From Rotaria macrura (Eukaryota; Rotifera; Eurotatoria; Philodinida; Philodinidae), in assembly GCA_900239685.1 (NCBI GenBank), contig OENT01000202.1, forward strand, positions 62,001 through 126,000: 64,000 nucleotides of DNA. Direction: 5' to 3'. The first letter of the stretch is position 1. Every line of letters starts with the position of its first letter. Positions 42,301 to 52,457 of the stretch are shown piece after piece. A program made the position numbers and the translations under genes. The notes below the pieces were generated by a model. It was given only the letters and a program-made list of their open reading frames with translations. It was not told the DNA's origin and did no database searches.

Positions 42301-42760
42301 CGAATCATCATGTTATTTAAGTAAATACTGCAGGAACGGATACAGAAATTCAATAGTTTGCATTGAACACATGACTGATTGCATAAATCATGCAGTATAC
42401 TGCTGAGAACGAGTTAAATCGGTAAGAAAATTAAGTTTACAAGTTTCAGGAATATAACAACATGAGCTGCAGCGAAAAACATTGTTCGTACAATTGGATG
42501 ATCTTATTAGTTTGTATGAGATATTGATTGATGTTTCTTTTTGGATAAGATACTCGTAGAAAGTTTCTTCCAACAAAAGAGTAGCAAACATTACTACAGT
42601 CACTTTTAGTCACATCTTCAACATGTTTCTTGTGTTGACTCAAAATAAATAAAAGAACGGACACGTAAAAATCTGTAGATAAGAATACTTCTTTGTTTCA
42701 GATATAATTTCACTGTCTTTTTTTCTTAAACATATTATTTTTGTTAACAAAGCACGTTAA
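39342..42760. other. Intergenic DNA between TLE and Rab7
   Basis: TA microsatellite at 39797-39840 shortly after TLE; otherwise AT-rich spacer with no coding exons or RNA gene recognised on either strand. A TTTGTTTCAG acceptor-like site ends at about 42701, upstream of the Rab7 ATG. Confidence 0.5.
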
Positions 42761-43775
42761 ATGGCTGGAAGAAAGAAAGTTTTGCTAAAAGTAATTATAT
42801 TAGGTATGAAAATAAAAATAATTTGGAATTAAGAAAATAAACCTTTCTGATTGTATATCTATTTCTATTTTCAATTATGTATAGGCGATAGTGGTGTTGG
42901 TAAAACAAGTTTAATGGGACAATTTGTCTCACATAAATTTTCCAGCCAATATAAAGCAACCATTGGCGCCGATTTCTTAACAAAAGAAATACAAATTGGC
43001 GATCGTCTTGTCACAATGCAGGTAGATGATGCTAAGAAGAAATTTTCATGACACACTGAAAATCATATTTCTGTTGTTTTTCTTTACTTTCAAGATTTGG
43101 GATACAGCTGGTCAAGAGCGTTTTCAAAGTTTAGGTGTAGCATTTTATCGTGGAGCAGATTGTTGTATACTTGTATATGATGTTACATCAGCCAATTCGT
43201 TTCGATCATTGGACAGTTGGAGAGATGAATTTCTTATTGTGAGACACAGATACAAGCTTTGTTTTTGTAAGATATATTTATAGTAAACTCGTTTCCTTTC
43301 AGCAAGCTGGACCGCGTGATCCAGAAAATTTTCCATTTGTAGTAAGTCAATTATTTCTAATTAAAATTCTGTTTGATATTGAATAGAAAATATTATTTCT
43401 CTTAAAGGTCATCGGAAATAAAACTGACCTTGATAATCGTGTAGTAAGTCTTATTCTAATGGTTTAAATTAATTATTATTTACATTTTTCTTGACTTAGA
43501 TTCAAACACGTAAAGCACTGAATTGGTGTAACGGTAAATAGAACAATGACATTCAAATGAAAATATTTTCTTCATCTTTTCTTTTAGAAAAATCGAACAT
43601 TCCACATTTTGAAACATCAGCTAAAGAAGGTATCAATGTTGAAAAAGCTTTCGAAACTGTCGCACGTAATGCATTAGCACGCGAAAAAGATATTGAACCA
43701 GGACCTGATTTTCCACTACCGATACCAATTCCAGATGAATATCAAAGTACTAATTCAAAACCCTGCCAATGTTGA
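42761..43775 (+). CDS. RAB7: Rab7 small GTPase, 7 exons
   Basis: Membrane-trafficking GTPase of late endosomes, lysosomes and autophagosomes. Exons: 42761-42803, 42885-43021, 43095-43238, 43303-43341, 43408-43443, 43500-43533, 43588-43775; three of them are only 34-39 nt. Phases agree and give 206 aa (human RAB7A 207). Motifs: P-loop GDSGVGKTS, switch [10 protein letters not shown] with KEIQI after it, [24 protein letters not shown], and a C-terminal CQC geranylgeranylation signal. [16 protein letters not shown] and [20 protein letters not shown] are typical of Rab7 rather than other Rabs. The Rab7 NKxD motif carries Thr here. No anomaly in gene structure apart from the very short exons. Confidence 0.98.
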
Positions 43776-44424
43776 TTGAAGAACAACAATACATCATTTG
43801 AAATATTTTATTTTATTTTCTTTCTGTTTGTTTTTTATGTAACAAAGCCTGCATCAGTATTTATATATACATATATATTTATATATATATATATACGAAT
43901 TCATATTTCTTTGTCGAAAAATCGAGAAATTTATATGTTTATTCATGATTCTGTTCGTCTTATTAAAACTAAATCGGTGCTCAGACAATTAAATTTGATT
44001 CGTGTGTAATTTGTTGTACGCATTTGTCTTGTATCTGTTAACTAGATAAAATTTTATGTACAGCTGTTTTGTCTGATTCGTATGAATGCATCGATAATGA
44101 TTTCGTTGTTTTTATTTGTGTTCTTCCTAGTCGCGATTCTCAATCGGAGAAAGCAACGATGAGCAGTTTTTCGGATTTTTTAAAGTCAAAGTTCTTAAAT
44201 ACAAAATTTGGACAGTGTAAATTAATTATTTCCTACTGGATGTAAATATTTTCATTCCATAGGAGCTGATAGAAAATATTAACACATGAGAGATGACACG
44301 AGTTCTTGAGACTTATTCAAATAGCTTCGTTCAGTATTTCAAACGTAAGACATTAGAAACGATGAAACCAGATTCGACCACGTCTAAATTGATCATTAAT
44401 AATAATAAAAACCAGATATCCAAC

Positions 44425-44550
44425 CAGGCTGCGTTTTTTTAAAGGCCTGGCAGGCCTTTGTATTTCAAGTCTGCCGACTTATTTGTTCGGCCTAGCCTGC
44501 CTGCCTGGCATTTTCTTTGGTCTCCCTGGCCTGCCTGGAGAAACCTGTCT
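44425..44550. repeat. GC-rich GGCCTGCCTGGC-type repeat island 1
   Basis: Repeated GCCTGG/CCAGGC words, including the palindromes AGGCCTGGCAGGCCT and CCTGCCTGCCTGG, in otherwise AT-rich DNA. The same words recur at 45620-45775, suggesting two pieces of one repeat family. Confidence 0.55.
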
Positions 44551-44711
44551 ATTTTTATTTCATACCACTAACATTACCGGAGGTGTCGCGAGCAACAAAA
44601 CCTTGTGGTGGGAGTAACCTGTAATATTTTACTTTCCTTAAATTTTGCGAAGAAGTAGCTAGTATTGCCAGGTCTTCTGGAATTTGACAGCTTTTCGAGA
44701 ATTTATAGCAA

Positions 44712-44881
44712 TTTTTTCGGGATTTTTCTGAAATTTTTCCAGATTTTTTCTGAACTTTTGGGAAGTCTTGGCGATTTTTTGCGTCAGGTCGGGATTTTTT
44801 TCAGATTTTCTCTCGACTTTTGTGAATTTTTTGATTTTTCGGCCATTTTTTTAGATTTTTTCAAGTTTTTGGGATTCTTTT
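44712..44881 (+). repeat. Helically phased T-tract block (predicted curved DNA)
   Basis: Runs of 4-7 T start at about 44712, 44723, 44734, 44744, 44756, 44775, 44795, 44806, 44818, 44827, 44835, 44846, 44856, 44866 and 44878. Most are spaced 10-12 bp apart and are usually preceded by GA. Read as protein the block is only F/L/S-rich low complexity. Phased A/T tracts at the helical repeat are the classic cause of intrinsic DNA curvature. The decayed 10-11-bp unit may also be a minisatellite. Confidence 0.65.
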
Positions 44882-45326
44882 GAGATTTTTAGGAACTTTT
44901 TTTTAGGTTTTCTAAAGAGTTTTCGGAGTTTTACAGAATATTGAGAGTTGAATTCTGGATTTTCCAGTTTGACATCTAGCAACACTGAGGATAACTTATA
45001 AAATAAAGTTTCAGATAGTTTAAATTTCATTTTGTGAAATAGAATGCAAGACAATTTTTCGAATGTTCTGTAGGAGAGATTAACAGACACACTGCCTTGA
45101 CCGTTACGATGATAGAATAGAAACATGTATTTTGTTACACTAGTGAACGATATGGGGAATCATTAATAGAGATGGAAGATCAATATCAGCCATTTCTCGA
45201 AGAAACACAATTAAATGCTAACATTTAGGTTTAAAAAAAATTTAAAAAAGCCTTTAACAATCAATAATAAATATCAAAACAAGAATCGATAACAAAGATT
45301 TTAACAACAATCAAGACTAAAAGAAT

Positions 45327-45428
45327 ATATATAGCAGAGACTGTCACAGGACAGTTGTTTCTGCCCTGCCCTGAAAATGACTCATTCATTTTTGGTTTTC
45401 TCTGCCCTGTGACGGTCTCTGATATATA
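45327..45428. repeat. Imperfect ~27-bp-stem hairpin (MITE-like), CTGTCACAGG family
   Basis: TATATAGCAGAGACTGTCAC... pairs with ...GTGACGGTCTCTGATATATA through few mismatches, around a CTGCCCTGCCCTG centre. The terminal TATATA ends and the CTGTCACAGG word, shared with the GC-rich island at 45.7 kb, suggest a small non-autonomous element. Confidence 0.6.
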
Positions 45429-45619
45429 GATAAATGAGAACATAAAGAATGTTTAGATACAAATGAGGAACTATGCGATTTGAGATGTACATTAGTCATC
45501 AATTCGATCCATCATAATAAACACAGAACATTATTCTATAGTTCTCCTACTTGCTAGCACTACTTTCAATTTGTTAAAAAAATTTCTATCGAAAAGTAAA
45601 CAATACAGATAAAACATAT

Positions 45620-45775
45620 GGATAGGCCAGGCAACCTGTTGTTTTTTAGTGGCCTGCCTGGCCTAGTCGTAGGGTTTGCCTGGCGTGTCTGTGACAGATC
45701 AGGCCTAAAAAAGTGGCCTGTGCCTGTCACAAGCAGGCAGGCAGACACGCCTAGTGGTCTGGTTGAACCTCTGAT
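45620..45775. repeat. GC-rich repeat island 2 with nested perfect inverted repeats
   Basis: GGCGTGTCTG (45682-45691) pairs exactly with CAGACACGCC (45742-45751). Just inside, TGTGACAG (45690-45697) pairs with CTGTCACA (45724-45731), and AGGCC pairs with GGCCT around an AAAAAAG turn. GCCTGCCTGGCC and CAGGCAGGCAG words match island 1. It could fold into a cruciform or RNA hairpin; no coding content. Confidence 0.6.
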
Positions 45776-46486
45776 AGAAACAGATAGTTTCATTGTATCT
45801 ATTAGTAGATATAAGTTATTTAGAGGAGAATAATTCATTTCTATCTGAGGACGAGCCGTTGTATAAGATAGCATGATTTAGCAATATGTTGCACTAATGC
45901 TCGTATAAAAATAGCAAATCATGTTTCTCGTAAAAACTTTCAATCGAAAATCTATGGGAAACTGTGAGATCATTCATTCGATCACGTATCTATACATATA
46001 TGTATATCAAATTCCATAGGATGTTAGAAAAAATTCTGAAATAAAGAAGAAATCGACTTGAACTCATTATTCATTCTAATTGGAATCGAATTCTTTGTTT
46101 GTTTTACTTCTGATGAATAAATTACACTATTAAATTCATAAAATATTATGTTAAATGAAATGTTGTTTTTTTTTTCTATTCTAATTATGATTGATTGGCA
46201 AAATCAAACGAAGTCTGAGCATACTATCATGTTTCAATAATATTCAATGAATTTCGAATCCGCTTGAATCTAGCATGTAACTATGAGTTCATGATCATGT
46301 CAAATAAAAACCATTATTGAGAATGTACTCTAAATAGATACGATTTATTCACTTAATTTGAATAACAAGAGTATTTTTTGCTATCGATCAAATCTAATCA
46401 TTATTCATCATCATAGATTACTAGAATCAATTACCTACAATTCGATCAAAAGTGAATTTCGATAGAAATATTAACGTACTTTCAAA

Positions 46487-48088
46487 ATGAAGGTAGTCGC
46501 TTTGATCAGGTAAATTTTCTTTTTTTGTTTTTCTTATTGATAATTAATTCATTCTTTTAGTGGTGGTAAAGATAGTACTTACAATATGATTGAATGTGTT
46601 CGACATGGTCATCAACTTGTAGCTTTAGCTAATCTGCATCCGAAAAAAGATATTGGTAATAATGATAGACATACAAAGATATTCTTTTCTTTTTTGGTAA
46701 TTATTGACAGATGAACTTGATAGTTATATGTATCAAAGTGTTGGACATGAAATAATTGATTTAATTGCTCAAGCTATGGAATTACCATTATATCGAGCAG
46801 AGATAAAAGGTGATGCTCAAACGACAAATAAAGAATATGATCAACCAGTTCATGGTGATGAGGTTGAAGATTTATACGAGCTTCTCTATCAGATTAAGGT
46901 ACGTTAAATACGGTGGTCATTTTTTTTGATTTCTTATGTCTCTAGATTAATCCTAATGAATGTGAACTGAATATATTTTCTCTTCCAGGAAAAACATAAC
47001 ATCGAAGCTGTTTCTGTTGGTGCTATTTTTTCCGAGTATCAGAATAATCGTGTTGCTAATGTGTAAATGTTGCCCTTGTGCTTTGCTTCGATTTGTTTTT
47101 TCTTCATGACAATTTATCTTCATTTAGTTGCCAACGATTAAATCTGCAAGTTCTTGCTTATATATGGCAACGTGACCAGCATGAATTACTTAATGAAATG
47201 ATCGATTCAAATATAGAAGCAATTTTAATTAAAACAGCTGTTCTAGGTAAATAGATTTTTCTATTACAATTCTTATCATTTTACTTGATGTCTATAATGC
47301 AATATTCCTAAGATATCATTTTCATTGTTTTTTCATTTCAAGGTTTACAACCAAAAGAACATCTCGGAAAAACGCTCGTTGAAATGCGTCCAATATTATT
47401 TAAACTAGTTAGTGGTTTTTCTCGACTAAAAATGCATTGGATAATTTTCATATCGTTTTAATACATGATAAATGTTGTTATTTTGTTTGAAATCATTCTA
47501 TTGAATTGTTTTATTTTCTCGTAGGCTGAAAAATATGGTATAAATGTTTGCGGCGAAGGTGGAGAATTCGAAACATTAACATTAGATTGTTCTCTATTTA
47601 AACATCAACGAATAGTTCTGTAAGTTTATGTTGATATTTATCAATGGAAAGTTTTTGTAGGAGAGGTTTAATCTTTTCATTGGCATTGTATTTGGTTAAA
47701 TTTCTACAAAAGCAAAAGTCATATGATGATAGACTACAGCGTAGAATGTTTTTGCTGGTAGATATATGACAAGAGCTGCTAAAATCTATATAATATTCGT
47801 TTGATATTCTAGTTGAAAAGTTTTTCGTCTCTGAATAATATTCGTATGAATCATTTTCACGATTATTATAATTTTTCTATGCATACGTTTTAATAAAACT
47901 GTTCGATTGCTTATTCATCAGTCAGTTTAAATTGTATTTTCGAGGTTTAATTTAATTTTTGATAAAATCATTAAATCTTTTCTTTGACCTTTAGTGATCA
48001 GGTGAAAACAATCATAACATCATCTGATTCTATTGCTCCAGTTGGTTATTTAAAAATTTTAAAAGCTCATCTAAAACCAAAACAATAA
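46487..48088 (+). CDS. DPH6: Diphthine-ammonia ligase (diphthamide synthetase), 8 exons
   Basis: ATP-dependent amidation that finishes diphthamide on elongation factor 2, in the cytosol. Exons: 46487-46509, 46561-46655, 46711-46898, 46989-47062, 47128-47246, 47343-47407, 47525-47619, 47995-48088. Phases match and give 250 aa, close to the 267 aa human enzyme. The PP-loop SGGKDSTY lies at residues 8-15 across the first splice junction. ALANLHP, DELDSYMYQSVGHE, VGAIFSEYQNNRV and CGEGGEFETLTLDC follow in the expected order; the last is the strongly conserved family motif. One donor is GTTAGT. It lacks the fused C-terminal RidA-like domains found in the yeast enzyme, as in other animals. The last intron is 375 nt and holds nothing recognised. 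AATAAA follows at 48230. Confidence 0.97.
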
Positions 48089-48229
48089 TCTTATATGTTA
48101 GTTTTCACCTTATTCTTGTGCCATGTTCGTAAACGTATTATTTCTAATTTTTTTTTTCATTTTCTAGAATGTACTTCAACGCTAGCATGCAAGATTGCCT
48201 GTTATTTTGTATGTGATTTTCCGTTATGA

Positions 48230-48235
48230 AATAAA
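48230..48235 (+). terminator. Poly(A) signal AATAAA for DPH6
   Basis: Canonical AATAAA 142 nt after the DPH6 stop codon. Confidence 0.5.
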
Positions 48236-49066
48236 ATTCAGACTATACGTATCATTCATGTAGTTCAAGATCAAAGGGATACATATAATGTCACTCTTTC
48301 GAGTCATAATCATCGATCAAATGTAGCAATCAGGTACTAAAAAAGTAATCTTTCTCAGTATTATTATCCTTCCCCCACGGGAGGAGAAGTTTCTACTACT
48401 CGTGAAAGACTATCATTGTTTCATGTTTTGTTTTTCTTCTTGTGTGTTCGTTTTGAATACGTACTTGTCGGTACTTAAGACATATTTTTATGCAAATGAA
48501 TGAGATGATTGTTTATTTGAAGGTGTCATAGACTACTCCTTGTTGGATTGTCAAAGCCGCTCATGCATCGATCTCATTTACACTTCACAAATACATCTAT
48601 ACACATACATCGAAAAGATAAAAACATGCCGATAGACGAAACGATCCGTTCAAGAAGAAAAAAAATCAGAGACAATAACACGAGCGTGATATCTCACACT
48701 TTTTGACAAGCTCAATCATCATGAGAAGGGCGGTACCTTGAACAAATAACCATAGAAAGAGAAACTATTTTAAATCGATACAAATTTTAAATATCCATAT
48801 GTATATGTACAAGTTATAATAGAGACATAGAATATGGACAATAGTTTGCTAGTCGTGAATAAATATTTTTCTACATGGTAATATCAATTGCTTTACATAG
48901 ATATTTTCAATAAATCAAAATTTAACTCGTTCTTTTTCATACTCTTCCAGCATATTTGTTGTCTTTTATATTGCATTTTATCTAATGAACTTTTCATTAT
49001 TTGCACGTTACGTACACATTTGATGAAGCCTGATTAACAGTATCTTGAAATCAAATATCAAAGAGA

Positions 49067-49098
<32 letters not shown>

Positions 49099-52000
49099 AT
49101 GTGGAAGACAAGGGGGTGAGAGAAAAAATTATTATTGATTTCTAGTAAATCTATTGCATGATAGTGCCTCCGCTACTCAACCGATATATTCTATCGAATC
49201 TTTGAATATACATTATCGAAGCATGAATGATAAACGACCGATCGTTTGCTTATGCTTGTATAATCTTTCTATCCAAGTAGTCGTCTTAAAGAAGCACTTC
49301 GTTGATGAATACTTTTTTTCCCTTGATCTCTCTTCTTTTGGCGGAAGACATATGTCGTTAATCATTTCTTGCAAACGCAGGAGGGATACGACAGGTAGTG
49401 ACGAGCATGATAAGTATGCCGAGTGTTGATGGACGTTGCAAGCATAGAGAAAATGAAAGTAAGTAATGCCGCTTTGGTCGTCTACGTTTTTCTTTGACGC
49501 TAGAGCCAAGGTGTTTGTATACTTGTTAGATTGCACATCCGATGGAATGAGTTGAAAATGAATGACGGCATTCAAGAAATAGAAGTAAAGAGAAAAGGAA
49601 ATTCAAATCGGATGTAGAATGTTCGTGCCGACGTTAATCAAGTGGAAACACAAGAAGAGGATGCACTTTGAAATTGAGACGGCGATGGAAGTACTTGCAC
49701 ACCTAATCCGATAAATTGCTGCCAGTTCAATGAATCAATAGATTTATTTTATTTCAATGCAGACAAGAAAAAAGAAGAGGAAAATGAATCTTCAGATTTG
49801 TGTGAATGGATAATTTTTCAAGGTCAAGTTCTAAGTAAAAAAAAGTGCAGAAGAAGCCTGTGATTAGTTTGTGTGGTTGTTGATTGAAGCGTTTCTCTTC
49901 ATTACATTTTAATCTTCTCTTTCATTCAAGAGCTTACTATGTAGTGTATATATATATATGTATATGTAGTGGTCAAGACAAAAAAAAAAGCAAAAAGCAA
50001 GCAACCGGAATGATGGTGTGAAAGGGCGACCGTGTGTATGCATTGTTGCACGGCGTTTTATCTTATGCCGCCTGCCTTGATTGGCCTTATCCCCTCGCGG
50101 TCGAAACGAAAGGCGTGATTGGAACCGCCTGTTTCAACATACACACAAATATAGACAAAAAAAGAATGAACGGCTAGTTATACAGACAAGTGGGAGTGCG
50201 ACAAGACGTGTGATGTATATCAGACCTCCTGCTGACCGATGAAGCAAACTATTGATCATAATGATTTAACCGACGAAGAAGAAAAAACTTTGATTCATGC
50301 AGAATAAATAGATAGATAGATAGACAAGCTAGCTGTGATGATGATGAGGGCAGGGCAAATGAACTAATCAACGAACTTCACTGTTTGACATCAAAACGGC
50401 ACGTAGAACACAAACGCATCGTTTTTCTCGTTAGAATTGTTTGGAATCTTTCAAGCACGATTGAATTTCCGTTGTAGTGGCAACATTCTTATATAAAATA
50501 TGGAATAGAAAAAGAAGATTGTAATCAATAGCAGAAGCAAAAAAAAAGACTTGCGTTAAAATTTATCCTTATGACTTTTGTTTTCTTCTGTCGAATCATT
50601 TTTATTTTTAATTACAATAAAAAAAAATTTTAAGCAAAAACAAATCCCTTGAGTGAGCAAAGGTCATTCTCATTCAGTATGCGTTTGATATTCATCTCAC
50701 ACCTCTCTCTCTCGTATGTGCATGCGTGCATTAACTTAAAATTAGTTATTTGACTTTAAAGAGATGGAAAAAAAATGAGATTTAGGGTGTGGTAGTTTAT
50801 TTCTTCTTATTTTATTCTTCAAAGAATACCGACTTTTAAATAGTAAGTAATGTGATAATGATAATTACTTCAAGTATATATTTATATGCATATATATATA
50901 TATATATATGTATGTGTATACATTCAAATCAACATAATAGAAAGCTTTCCTTTTGATAAAAAGAAAAAGAAAAACGTCCCACACGTGTGTTTCGCATGTA
51001 TGAACACAAAGTAGGTGATGATGATAATAGGCTTGACAAAAGTGTGCAAGCAAGCAATAAAATTCAATGGTGAAGAAGATCGGTCTAATTTTTAAACGTA
51101 TGCTTATGTCTACATTCATAACATATGTGTCAAATGGATTCTTTTGAAGATCAGACCAATACCGACAGTACTTTTTCACTTTTAAATGTGACATGCAAGT
51201 GACACCATCCCAATCATGACACGTTGATTTTTCCTTCTATTTTTAATAGTAGGCCTATTCATACATATATATAAATTATTGATTTTTCAATGATTATAGA
51301 CGTGAATGCTACCGGTTCAATACTCGTATGTGCACGATTTCACACTCAATTGCCGATTGTTTATATTTGCTCGTCTTTGAAATCGACTACTCACTACCAC
51401 TCATCATCAAGGGGAAAGAGAGGGAGTAGGCGCGCGTGCGCGCGAACGCGTATATATGCCTTTCAATCTAATCTGAACATTTTGACGTATATGGAATAAG
51501 AGAAGCAAAATAGCTGCCGGCACTTCATATACGTATGTTTGTGTGTCGCTCTCCTCGTTTGAACTTTTTTTAAGTGCATTAACGCGCGTCAAAGAAACAT
51601 GAGAAGAAAAGAAACAAGCACAACAAATTAAGAAAATGTTCAATAGGGGAGATATTTTCCGGTTTTTCTTTTTCTTGCTATTTTTTTAGTCCTGATCTAT
51701 CCTATTTTTGTAAAAGAAAACTTGTTGATTCAATTATTCTTTTATAAAGTTCTGTTTATACAGAGACAACGGTAATCTCCAGTTCGATGATGAAGACGAC
51801 TGATTATTTGAATCAACATATCGGACAGCTCAAAGAAAAAGGATTGGTTCGAGATTAAGTTTTTATTCGCTTTGATCGAGACCGCCCATTCTTTTGCACG
51901 AATTTTTGTTGTTTTCTTCCGTAAATTAAACGAGAACGAAAATATACTCTTTTTTTCTCATTCTCTTTCTTTCTTTTTCTTTTTTCTTGATATTCTCATT

Positions 52001-52457
52001 GGTTAATATCCAGTTTCATTTAGTTTATCAACCAATAAGAATGAAAACTGGGGATAATGAACACCAATGTGTAGAAAGGAGAAGAAAGGCGGTATGTTCA
52101 CAGAGGGGAGACAGAACGGATAATCAAACAACATCTTCATTTATAGAGAGAAAGAGGAAAGGAAAGAGAGAAAACGGCGAGAAATAGAAATAAGCATCTC
52201 GTCTTTCTTCTGTACATGGTGTCAAAGGCGGAGCCGAAGATAGATACACTGCTTGAAAAAAACCTAAACAGGGAAGGGAGAGAGAGAGAGCAAGAAAAAG
52301 AGAAGAGGAGAGAGAATAAGAGAGAAATATTGACTGGTGTGAATATGTGTGTCTATTTTATATTCAATCGAATTAGAGACAAAATAGAATGGTCCTTTTG
52401 GCTCATCCATTTCTCATTCCGACACACGACCTGTCTTCCACGCCCATTAACTTGATC
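48236..52457. promoter_or_regulatory. Microsatellite- and purine-rich region upstream of the Sp gene
   Basis: Its texture resembles the region before TLE: a GT microsatellite (about 49070-49100), TA runs (49948-49960, 50888-50910), a polypurine block (52140-52330) and a GC-rich patch at 50036-50135. CTTTGATC (TCF-type) lies at 51870-51877. Open frames here are low-complexity. No coding exon is supported, so this is probably promoter or 5' leader of the Sp-family gene. Confidence 0.4.
49070..49100. repeat. GT microsatellite
   Basis: Near-perfect GTGTGT run ending GTATGTGG, within the Sp upstream region. Confidence 0.8.

Larger units (their letters stand above)
43776..46486. other. Repeat-bearing intergenic region between Rab7 and DPH6
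   Basis: After a TA-rich stretch (43865-43895), the interval holds two GC-rich CCTGGC repeat islands (about 44425-44550 and 45620-45775), a phased T-tract block between them, and a hairpin at 45327-45428. These are listed separately. No protein gene supported. Confidence 0.55.

Noticed and set aside
44665-44883. 72-codon F/L-rich frame
   Set aside because: It is the translation of the phased T-tract block and has no protein character of its own.
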